Below are positions 8,549-16,342 of a DNA stretch of 64,000 nt, in pieces (within the stretch, counting starts at the first letter, position 1; every line of letters starts with the position of its first letter). This DNA comes from Prauserella alba (GTDB taxonomy: Bacteria > Actinomycetota > Actinomycetes > Mycobacteriales > Pseudonocardiaceae), in contig NZ_JAMTCH010000005.1 in assembly GCF_024171735.1 (NCBI RefSeq), positions 124,001 through 188,000 on the forward strand. Direction: 5' to 3'. Under the pieces are notes generated by a model. The model was not told the origin of the DNA. It did not search any database and saw nothing but the letters and a program-made list of their open reading frames with translations. The translations under genes and the position numbers were made by a program.

Positions 8549-10336
8549 GTGTCTGCTGCGAATCCTTCCGCGTTCACCACCAGGCCCGAGCTCGCCGGAA
8601 CTCACGGCATGGTCGCGTCGACGCACTGGCTTGCGTCGGCGACGGGTATGGCAGTGTTGGAAGACGGTGGAAATGCGTTCGACGCCGCGGTCGCCGCGGG
8701 GTTCGTTCTGCAGGTCGCGGAGCCGCACCTGAACGGACCCGGCGGGCAGGTGCCGGCGATCTTCGCTCCTGCCGGTGGAGGGCCGCGCGTGCTGTGCGGT
8801 CAGGGAGGTGCACCCGCGGCGGCCACGATCGGCCGCTTCGACGACCTCGGCCTGAAGTTGATCCCCGGTAGTGGTCTGCTGCCTGCCACCGTGCCGGGTG
8901 CATGGGACGCCTGGCTGCTCCTGCTTCGCGACTACGGCACCAAGTCGCTCCGGGACGTGCTCGGGTACGCGATTTCCTATGCCTGGAACGGGATCCCCGT
9001 GCTGGATCGGATCGCTTCCACGATCAATACTGTGTCCGACCTGTTCGCCACCCATTGGCCGACATCCGCACAACTGTGGTTGCCGGGTGGCGATACACCC
9101 ACGGTGGGTTCACTCCACTCGAACCGCGTCCTGGCTCGAACCTGGCAGCGGCTGCTCGGTGAGGCCGAAACTGCGTCGAGTAGAGAGGAACAGATCGACG
9201 CCGCACGGCGAGCGTGGGCCCAAGGGTTCGTCGCCGAGGCCATCGACGGTTTCAGTCGCACCGCATTCCGTGACGACTCGGGCCGCGAGCACGCCGGCCT
9301 GCTGACCGGAGACGATCTCGCCTCCTGGGAAGCGTCCTATGAGGACCCCGTCGTCGCGGACTTCGGCGAATGGAGCCTGGTCAAGTGCGGAGCGTGGACG
9401 CAGGGGCCAGTTCTCGTGCAGCAGCTGCGCATCCTCGAAGAGCTTGATATGTCGTTTGTGGACGGGAAACCGACCGCTCGTACGGTTCACCTCGCCACCG
9501 AGGCTGCGAAGCTGGCCTTTGCCGATCGTGAAGCCTGGTACGGCGACACCGGCGACGTGCCGATGGAACGCCTACTTTCGCGCGAGTATGCCGCCCAACG
9601 CCGGGCGTTGATCGGTGACGCGGCGAGCGACCGGCTGCGGCCCGGGGGTGCTGACGCCCGTCTGCCAGAAATGATCGAGCGTACGCGCGACACTGCCGCC
9701 GGGTCCGGTGCGATCGGCGAACCCACCGTCGAACCGCAGGGACGCACCCGTGGCGACACGGTTCACATCGACGTCGTCGACGCCGCGGGAAACATCGTGT
9801 CCGCCACCCCGTCCGGCGGGTGGCTGCAGTCGTCGCCGACGATCCCGGAGCTAGGCTTCTGCCTGGACTCGCGGGCACAGATGTTCTGGCTCGAGCCCGG
9901 CTTGCCCAACTCGCTCGCGCCCGGGAAGCGGCCGCGGATCACACTCTCGCCGTCCATGGCGTTGCGCGACGGCGAACCGACCCTCGCGTTCGGCACACCC
10001 GGCGGTGATCAGCAGGACCAGTGGCAACTCTGCTTCTGGCTAGCACACGTCGGGGCCGGGCTGAACCTGCAGCAGTCGATCGACGCGCCCGCGTGGCACA
10101 CGACGGCCTTCCCGAGTTCGTTCTATCCGAGGGCGTGGACACCGAAGGAACTGGTCGTCGAATCGCGCGTGGGAGCCGAAGCGCTCGCCGAACTGTCCGA
10201 TCGTGGCCACGACGTCGTTGACGCCGGACCGTGGGCACTGGGACGTCTTTCAGCGGTGTCGCGTGATCCGAACGGCGGAATCCTTCGTGCGGCGGCGAAT
10301 GCGCGCGGTATGCAGGGTTACGCCGTCGGCCGCTGA
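8549..10336 (+). CDS. Gamma-glutamyltransferase family protein
   Basis: 595 residues, GTG start. This is an Ntn-hydrolase precursor expected to cleave itself before a catalytic threonine. The likely nucleophile is Thr404 in GDTVHIDVVDAAGN, and the downstream SPSMALRDGEPTLAFGTPGGD matches the family oxyanion/glutamate-binding loop. The N-terminal half has GGNAFDAAVAAGFVLQVAEP and NGPGGQVPAI, also typical. No signal peptide is evident, so it looks cytoplasmic. Family members transfer or hydrolyse gamma-glutamyl groups, including glutathione and related amides; some relatives act on acylated beta-lactams. Substrate is not determined here. Confidence 0.88.
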   Translation: MSAANPSAFTTRPELAGTHGMVASTHWLASATGMAVLEDGGNAFDAAVAAGFVLQVAEPHLNGPGGQVPAIFAPAGGGPRVLCGQGGAPAAATIGRFDDLGLKLIPGSGLLPATVPGAWDAWLLLLRDYGTKSLRDVLGYAISYAWNGIPVLDRIASTINTVSDLFATHWPTSAQLWLPGGDTPTVGSLHSNRVLARTWQRLLGEAETASSREEQIDAARRAWAQGFVAEAIDGFSRTAFRDDSGREHAGLLTGDDLASWEASYEDPVVADFGEWSLVKCGAWTQGPVLVQQLRILEELDMSFVDGKPTARTVHLATEAAKLAFADREAWYGDTGDVPMERLLSREYAAQRRALIGDAASDRLRPGGADARLPEMIERTRDTAAGSGAIGEPTVEPQGRTRGDTVHIDVVDAAGNIVSATPSGGWLQSSPTIPELGFCLDSRAQMFWLEPGLPNSLAPGKRPRITLSPSMALRDGEPTLAFGTPGGDQQDQWQLCFWLAHVGAGLNLQQSIDAPAWHTTAFPSSFYPRAWTPKELVVESRVGAEALAELSDRGHDVVDAGPWALGRLSAVSRDPNGGILRAAANARGMQGYAVGR

Positions 10337-10392
10337 CCGGTGCAAGTTGCAGTTTTTGCTTCTGTCGCAACGGATTGCATTGATAACATGAG

Positions 10393-12039
10393 ATGATGCT
10401 CTCGTGGGGGCCGGAGCTCGTCGATTCCAGTGCAGCGGTGGTGTCGCACTTTTCCGGTATCGCCGACCTGCTCGGTGCGATCGTCGGAGTGCTCAGCGGT
10501 GTCGCGTCCGCCGTGCTGTACATGCTGGCGCGGCGGAACAAAGCGCGGGTCATGGCGATCCACGCCGGCTGGCAGGTCGCGCACGACGCGGACGACACCG
10601 GCGCCGTCGTCTACAATGGATCGAACGTGCCGCTGCAGCAGCTCGTCGTCACGGTGGTGTGCGGAGCTCGCCGCCGAACGGCCCGCCGCGAGATCGCGGT
10701 GTTGAAGCCGCAGGACACCCATGTATGGCCGAGTGACGACGTCCATGACGACCGAGTCGCCGAGGCGCACGAAACCGACCAGCACAAAGTCCAAGTGGTG
10801 TTCCGCAGCGGCCGCGAGTGCTGGCTCCGCGACGAACGCAGCGCAGAACGGATCCGCTCCCTCGTGCTGTGGGCCGAACGGACGATGGCGGAGACGCTGA
10901 AACGGTACTTCGGCCGTGACGGCCACTTCCGGAAGAACTACTCGGTTCGCATCGAGGTCGAGTCCTTCGACGGCAACGCGGCCCTGGAGACGGCATTCGC
11001 CCAGGTCGCCTCGACCGGGCACGCGCCGGCAGGCTACCGGATACCGGACGTCGTCGCCGGCCCGCACGACTGGCTCGGCCGCGCCGTCGCCGAGGACTGG
11101 GTCGAACAACCACCGCCGACGGTCGAGGACCGCGCGGGCATGTCACCCATCGCGGTGGACGCGCTCAGCCACGGCGACCCGCTGTACGCGGTGCCCTACG
11201 CCATGGACAGCGTCGCGTTGATCCGCAACGACGCCCTCGCCGGCACCGGGCCGATGCCCTCGACCTTCGCGGAGGTCGCCGCCCACGGCCGGGACGCGTT
11301 GCGCGCCAAAGGAATCCACGACGGTGTCGCGGTCGCATTGCAGGTGGGCGCCCCCGACGGCGATCCCTACCACGCGTGGCCGCTCCTCAGCAGCGTCGGC
11401 GCCTCTTTCTTCGGAGTCGGCCACGATCCCGGAGAGCAGCGCGGAACCGAATGCTGGCGCGACGACTTCGTCAACGCGTTCGAGAAGTTGGCCACTCTCG
11501 GCAGAGCGCACGGCGGCGTCCTCGATCCCGAGTTGGACCGCCGCGCATCGTTGCGATTGTTCCTCGGAGGAAGGGCGCCGTACCTGATCAGTTCATCCCT
11601 GGCGTTGCACGAAATCCGCCGGCGAAGATTGAACGTCACCGTGTCGCAGGTCCCCCGGCTCGGCACACGTCCCCCGGTGACGCTCGTGTCCGTCCACGGC
11701 CTCTACCTCAACCATCGCTCCCGCAACCCGCCCGCCGCGCGCGACCTGCTCACCACCTACCAGGCGTCGCCGACCGCGGGCGAGGACCTCAACCGGATCC
11801 GCCGCATCGTGCCGGCGCACGACGATGCGATGGACACCCTCCGCCGCGACGATCCCCTCCTGCGGCCGTACATCGACCAGTGCCGAACCGGAACACCGAT
11901 GCCTTCCGGCCCCGGCATGCGCATCGCGTGGCGACTGCTCGGCCGCGCCGAGTATCAGGTCCTCGCAGGTCACGGCGACCCGCGCGCCGTGGCGGAGGCC
12001 ACCGCCGACGAAGGCCACGCCCTGCTCTCCGGCGCGTGA
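10393..12039 (+). CDS. Membrane-tethered solute-binding-protein-like protein without a transporter
   Basis: 548 residues. After an acidic N-terminus comes one hydrophobic span (about 24-45), immediately followed by ARRNKAR. A 100-residue region of mostly beta character follows (YNGSNVPLQQLVVTVVCG...). From about 183 to 500 the sequence resembles family-1 extracellular solute-binding proteins: PLYAVPYAMDSVALIRNDAL and YLISSSLALHEI are close to maltose-binding-type signatures. There is no lipobox, and no ABC permease or ATPase is nearby. By the positive-inside rule the binding domain would lie in the cytoplasm, which is unusual. It could be a ligand sensor or an adaptor. Function is unknown; the fold call is moderately confident. 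Confidence 0.65.
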   Translation: MMLSWGPELVDSSAAVVSHFSGIADLLGAIVGVLSGVASAVLYMLARRNKARVMAIHAGWQVAHDADDTGAVVYNGSNVPLQQLVVTVVCGARRRTARREIAVLKPQDTHVWPSDDVHDDRVAEAHETDQHKVQVVFRSGRECWLRDERSAERIRSLVLWAERTMAETLKRYFGRDGHFRKNYSVRIEVESFDGNAALETAFAQVASTGHAPAGYRIPDVVAGPHDWLGRAVAEDWVEQPPPTVEDRAGMSPIAVDALSHGDPLYAVPYAMDSVALIRNDALAGTGPMPSTFAEVAAHGRDALRAKGIHDGVAVALQVGAPDGDPYHAWPLLSSVGASFFGVGHDPGEQRGTECWRDDFVNAFEKLATLGRAHGGVLDPELDRRASLRLFLGGRAPYLISSSLALHEIRRRRLNVTVSQVPRLGTRPPVTLVSVHGLYLNHRSRNPPAARDLLTTYQASPTAGEDLNRIRRIVPAHDDAMDTLRRDDPLLRPYIDQCRTGTPMPSGPGMRIAWRLLGRAEYQVLAGHGDPRAVAEATADEGHALLSGA

Positions 12040-12116
12040 CAGGCATCCCGCCTCGCACACGCACTGCACCAGCGCCCGCGGCCGCATGTTCGATTCGACG
12101 GGCGCGACGGCCCGCA

Positions 12117-12470
12117 TCACGGTGTTTCCGCGATCACCCAGTACTCGACGAATCGGCGACCGTCGTGGCGGAGGATGTCGTGGCCGTGGAACTCTGCCGG
12201 CACGCCGTTGCGGTGACCATGCGCCACCCACCTGGCACTGATCAGATCACCGTCCGCGACAGGTCCCACATCCACGGCGAACGACAGGTCGTCGAACATG
12301 CCGCGTCCCTCACGAATCACAGCAGCCAGCTGATCCGGGCCGGTGACCAGCGCCGGATGGCCCGGCCAATGACCGACGAAATCGTCCGTCACGACATCCC
12401 GCGCGATCGTTTCCAGATCCGTCGGTTCGCCGTTCCACAGCTCGTCCAGCCACCGCACGTACAGCGTCAT
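12117..12470 (-). CDS. SnoaL-like / NTF2-fold polyketide-cyclase family protein
   Basis: 117 residues. Features of the SnoaL/NTF2-like fold are visible: LWNGEPTDLETIARDVVTDDFVGHWPG at the start, a central VTGPDQLAAVIREGRGMFDDLSFAVDV, and the VAHGHRNG...FHGHDILRHDGRRFVEYWV sheet at the end. This architecture is shared by small cyclases, dehydratases, isomerases and non-enzymatic binding proteins, so no reaction can be assigned. It lies 72 bases upstream of, and is transcribed in the same direction as, the 3' end of the acyltransferase gene. Confidence 0.75.
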   Translation of the reverse strand: MTLYVRWLDELWNGEPTDLETIARDVVTDDFVGHWPGHPALVTGPDQLAAVIREGRGMFDDLSFAVDVGPVADGDLISARWVAHGHRNGVPAEFHGHDILRHDGRRFVEYWVIAETP

Positions 12471-12542
12471 CGCCAGTCCTCCTCGTGTCCGACCCGTTGC
12501 TGCTCCTTATCGTCGAGCCGCGCACCTGTGCTCGGACGCAGG

Positions 12543-14876
12543 TCAGCGTGCGTGTCGAGGACCATCGCTCCCATCGGGACGTCGCGGCTGCACCCGGCGT
12601 TCCTGCACCCGGCGTTCCTGCGGACGTCGAACCGGCGACTGTCCCCGCGCCTGCTCCGGTGACTGTCGCTGCGGCTCGGCCCCTTCCGGCCGACGTTCCT
12701 GCGCCCGCTGCTCCGGATCCCGTGGTGTCGACCGCTCCGCTCGCCGCTGCGCGGGTTCCTGCAGCGTCGGTTGCTGCTCTGCCGGTTGCTGCTGCCCCGG
12801 TTGCGGCGGGGGTCGCCGCGGGGGCTGTCGCGCCTGGCTCCGGTCGAGAGGTTCCCCGCCGTTGCGCTCTGCCTCACGCGGCGGTCCCGCACGTTCGGCC
12901 GGGCGCGGTTGGGCCCGGTTCGACGAGCGTGGCTGCTCCCGGCGCGGCTCGACCGGGGGATCGGCCTGTTGCGCAGGCCGCCGCGGCGGCACCTGCGAAC
13001 GATGGTTTCGGGGTTGTTCGCCCTGGCCGTTCGACGTCGGTTCGACCCGATCCGGGGCGGGGCGCGGACGGCCACCACCCCGGTTGAGGGGCTCGCCGTG
13101 CCCGTTGCGCCGTGGATCGGCGACGTCGCCGCGTGCCGGACGCTGTTCAGGTGCCGCACGCTGCGGCTCCGGGTGCTGTGGTTCCTGACGCTGTGGTTCC
13201 GAGTGCTGTGGCTCCGGGTGCGGTGATGGGTACCGGGAATCCGAGAGCTGGGAGCCGGGGCGCGGTGAAGCGGGACGCGGTGGTTCGACGTGCGGTGAGT
13301 CGATGTGTGGTGAGTCGACGTGCGGTGAGTTCGAAGGCAACGGCTGCGAACGGGTCGGGTCGACGGGAACGGGTTCCGATCGCGTCGCATCGAAGCGGGT
13401 CGCGCCGGGCGGCATCTTCGAGGGAGAACCGGCGCCGGGAGAACCGATCCCGGGAGCACCGGCGCCGGGCGAACCGTCGCTCGGAGGGACAGCGCCGGGA
13501 GGGACAGCGTTGGGAGCACCCGCCGCCCGCGAGCCGGCTCTGGGTGAATCGGAGCGAGGCGGTGCTGCGCCGTCCGGATCGGCCGGAATTCGCACCGTCG
13601 GCTCACCGACTGCGGAACGGCCGCCCGCATCGACATGCCCCGCATCGACACCGTCCGCGTCGACACCGTCCGCGTCGAGGACCCCATCAGCATCGGCGGC
13701 GGCGTCCGCCCGGGTGGCACCGGCGCCCGGATCGTCGTTCGTATCCGCCGCGCGCTTGGGCGGGTTGCCCACGCGCCTGGACAGACTGCGGGCCAGTTCA
13801 TGACTCGGCCGTTCCACACCGCGATAACTGATCTCGACCAGTCCCGCCGTGACCAGCAGTGATATCGGCAGCGCGATGGCGAACGGCACGGTGGGACGCA
13901 GCAGGCCGAGGGTGACGAAGATGCCGAGGCCGTGCAGCAGATAGATGGAGTACGAGCGCTCCGACATCGCCGTCCAGAAGCGGAACTGCCTCAACTTCGG
14001 CTCGGCGAAGTAACCCATCAGGAAGAACATCACGGCGATCGACATCGCGAGGTTGTACGAGTCGTCGATGCGGCCGACGTCGATGATGTCGGCGTACACG
14101 TACAGCATCCACGCGAGCGCGCCGAACACACCGCCCGCCCAGAGCGGGATCTTCTTCGAGGTCGTTGCCCACACGATCTGGCCGATGATCAGGATCGGCA
14201 GGTACGACACGTTGACCGCGAACAGCGACCACGACTCGTTCAGTTCGCTGCGGCTCGACAACACCACGAACACGAACGTCAGCTCGATGCCGATCGCCAG
14301 CCACACCGCACGCCGCAGCACCGGCAACAGCGCCAGCAGAATGAGGTAGAACAGGACCTCGATGATCATCGTCCAGGCCACTGGCATGAGGACGACCTGC
14401 GGATACAGTATGTAGTTCACCAGGGTCCAGTTGGTGAACATCGTCCACGGCGTCAGCTCCTGCGACTGGCCCGTCGACTGCGGTTCGAGGCCGGCCCACA
14501 GGGCGGCCGAGGTAAGCAGCAGCACGAACAGCAGCGGCGCGTACACGCGGATGAACCGGTTGAGCGCGAACTTCCGGTATCCCTGGCGCATCGCGATCGG
14601 CGTCACGATGAACCCGCTGACCAGGAAGAAGAACGGTACGGCGACCTGGCCGATGCCCTGGGTGGCCATGCGCATCGGTTCGCTGCTGAACGTCTCGACG
14701 AACTCGATGACCGGGGCGTTCTCCCCCTTCACCTGCACCCACGGGTGGGCGATGTGGGAGTAGACCACCAGCAGTGCCGCGATGGCACGGCCCATGTCGA
14801 CGAACGAGATGCGGGTCTTGGCGTCGCCTTCGAGCGGCTTCGGCCGAGAGCGTGACGTCCTGTCCAACGCACTCAC
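12543..14876 (-). CDS. Membrane acyltransferase (acyltransferase-3 family) with ~400-residue disordered tail
   Basis: The N-terminal ~365 residues form a multi-span acyltransferase-3 (OafA/NolL-like) domain: RISFVDMGRAIAALLVVYSH carries the catalytic His, with the conserved FFFLVSGF and ERSYSIYLLHG. Such enzymes O-acetylate surface sugars or lipids. The remaining ~400 residues are low complexity. They comprise Asp/Ala/Gly repeats (DADGV, VDAGG), then GSPGAGAP-type repeats, DSPHIDSPHV repeats, then Gln/Glu/Pro/Arg-rich sequence. The usual family length is about 350-400. The start is uncertain: ATG at 14924 has no ribosome site; GAGGGG sits directly before GTG at 14876, and nine bases before a TTG at 14867. 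The tail is probably cytoplasmic, but its role is unknown. Confidence 0.75.
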   Translation of the reverse strand: MSALDRTSRSRPKPLEGDAKTRISFVDMGRAIAALLVVYSHIAHPWVQVKGENAPVIEFVETFSSEPMRMATQGIGQVAVPFFFLVSGFIVTPIAMRQGYRKFALNRFIRVYAPLLFVLLLTSAALWAGLEPQSTGQSQELTPWTMFTNWTLVNYILYPQVVLMPVAWTMIIEVLFYLILLALLPVLRRAVWLAIGIELTFVFVVLSSRSELNESWSLFAVNVSYLPILIIGQIVWATTSKKIPLWAGGVFGALAWMLYVYADIIDVGRIDDSYNLAMSIAVMFFLMGYFAEPKLRQFRFWTAMSERSYSIYLLHGLGIFVTLGLLRPTVPFAIALPISLLVTAGLVEISYRGVERPSHELARSLSRRVGNPPKRAADTNDDPGAGATRADAAADADGVLDADGVDADGVDAGHVDAGGRSAVGEPTVRIPADPDGAAPPRSDSPRAGSRAAGAPNAVPPGAVPPSDGSPGAGAPGIGSPGAGSPSKMPPGATRFDATRSEPVPVDPTRSQPLPSNSPHVDSPHIDSPHVEPPRPASPRPGSQLSDSRYPSPHPEPQHSEPQRQEPQHPEPQRAAPEQRPARGDVADPRRNGHGEPLNRGGGRPRPAPDRVEPTSNGQGEQPRNHRSQVPPRRPAQQADPPVEPRREQPRSSNRAQPRPAERAGPPREAERNGGEPLDRSQARQPPRRPPPQPGQQQPAEQQPTLQEPAQRRAERSTPRDPEQRAQERRPEGAEPQRQSPEQARGQSPVRRPQERRVQERRVQPRRPDGSDGPRHAR

Positions 14877-15038
14877 CCCCTCAGCGCAACCGCCATGCTT
14901 GCCGATCCGTCTGCCATCGTCCATCAGGGTCTGGTGGTGCTGTGGTTCACTCCAGCAGTGAATCGGGCAAACGGCAGCGTATCCGCAGTTAGCATGGCCG
15001 TGGAATCCCGTCCGTCCGATGATCTGTGACACCTGCGC

Positions 15039-16208
15039 ATGAGCGAAACGACCGCCGAGCCGCTGCCGGCGGCTCCCGCGACGCTTCGCCGGCGGGTGTG
15101 GCACGCGCTCCGCCCGGCGCTACCCGCGCTGACGGCGTTCTACGCGGTCCAGGTCGTCTCGTACCTCGTCATCGCACTCGTGGCCGAGCGTGCGGGCGCT
15201 TCGTTCACCGAGCTGGTCGGCAGCTACGACGTCCACTGGTACGCCGAGATCGCCGAGCATGGTTACCGTCAGGACGTCCCCCTCGACGAACACGGCAATC
15301 CCGAACCGGTCAGCCTCGCGTTCTTCCCCCTGTTGCCGGGGCTGGCCTCGGTGTTCGGACTGTTCGGCATGCCCGCGGCGGCCGCACTGCTGCTCGTGTC
15401 GCTGCTCGCGGGTGGGATCGCGGCGTGGGGGCTGCACGAGTTCGGCATCCGCATCGCCGGGCCTCGCGTCGGGAACCTCATGGCCGTGCTGTGGGCGGTC
15501 GCGCCCGGCGCGATCGTGCTGCGCATGGGCTACTCGGAGTCGCTGTTCGTGGCCCTCGCGGTGTGGACCCTGCTGGCGCTCGAGCGCCGGCAATGGCTGG
15601 CCGCGGGCGGGTTGACGCTGGTCGCGGGCTTGTCGCGGAGCACGGCCGTCGCGCTGATCGCGGCCGTCGGTGTCGCGGCGTTGATCGCGATCGCGGGCCG
15701 CCGCGACGGTTGGCGTCCCTGGGCCGGCGCACTGCTCGCACCGCTGGGGCTGGTCGCGTACCTGCTGTACGTCGGGTGGCGCGGCGGTCGCCTCGACGCG
15801 TGGTTCTGGATCCAGGACCACGCCTGGCACATGGGTTTCGACGGCGGCGAACTCACCCGGATCACCCTCGGCAGGGTGCTGGCCGGTGACGAGCCTGCGT
15901 GGTCGGTGGTCCTCGCCGCGGTCGTGGTGCTGAGCGTCGGGTTGCTCGTCGCGTCGTGGTTCGTCCGCTCGATCCCGTTGCCCGCACACGTCTACACCGC
16001 CGTGATGATGGCCTCCGCGCTGGGCACTGGTGCGTTCTGGAACTGCAGGGCACGGTTCCTGCTGCCCGCGATCACGCTGGCCGTCCCGGTGGCGTTCGTG
16101 CTGGCCAGGGCACCGCGGTGGGTATCGGCCGTCGTGGTGTCACTCGCGTGCGTCGGCGGCGCCTGGTGGGGCGCCCACTTGCTGGCGTACGCCGAACTGA
16201 ACCCGTAA
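15039..16208 (+). CDS. GT-C-type mannosyltransferase family integral membrane protein
   Basis: 389 residues with about ten hydrophobic spans. An early loop has the GT-C/PIG-V-like pattern SYDVHWYAEIAEHGY followed by LAFFPLLPGL. The acidic Asp-x-x-W-Y loop after the first span is where GT-C enzymes bind polyprenyl-phosphate sugar. MGYSESLFVALAVWTLLALER and GLSRSTAVAL are also typical of this family in actinobacteria. Expected role: transfer of a mannose or other sugar from a lipid-linked donor onto a cell-envelope lipid or glycan at the outer membrane face. It is divergent from the acyltransferase and converges on a multidomain glycosyltransferase, making a cell-surface glycosylation neighbourhood. 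Confidence 0.8.
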   Translation: MSETTAEPLPAAPATLRRRVWHALRPALPALTAFYAVQVVSYLVIALVAERAGASFTELVGSYDVHWYAEIAEHGYRQDVPLDEHGNPEPVSLAFFPLLPGLASVFGLFGMPAAAALLLVSLLAGGIAAWGLHEFGIRIAGPRVGNLMAVLWAVAPGAIVLRMGYSESLFVALAVWTLLALERRQWLAAGGLTLVAGLSRSTAVALIAAVGVAALIAIAGRRDGWRPWAGALLAPLGLVAYLLYVGWRGGRLDAWFWIQDHAWHMGFDGGELTRITLGRVLAGDEPAWSVVLAAVVVLSVGLLVASWFVRSIPLPAHVYTAVMMASALGTGAFWNCRARFLLPAITLAVPVAFVLARAPRWVSAVVVSLACVGGAWWGAHLLAYAELNP

Positions 16209-16268
16209 CGACGTCGACGCGGCGTGATCGTCCGCGTAGCAGACCTTCACGAACGGGTGGCCGTTGAA

Positions 16269-16323
16269 TGCCCCCAGGGGCACCTTGGTCGCGTTCAACG
16301 CCACCAAGGTGCCCTTGGGGGCA
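16269..16323. terminator. Long near-perfect hairpin between convergent genes
   Basis: The arms TGCCCCCAGGGGCACCTTGGT and its near-complement run inward to an inner GCGTT-c-AACGC hairpin, so essentially the whole 55 bases fold on themselves with few mismatches. It sits between the 3' ends of converging genes (16208 and 16343), where a bidirectional terminator is expected. There is no T-run, so folding rather than a U-tract would cause termination. A dispersed palindromic repeat is an alternative. Confidence 0.55.
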
Positions 16324-16342
16324 ACAAGCCGGTCGCGGAGGG

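Noticed and set aside
12543-13800. CRISPR-like or minisatellite array
   Set aside because: The repeats are short, imperfect and in frame with the acyltransferase tail; there are no regular spacers.
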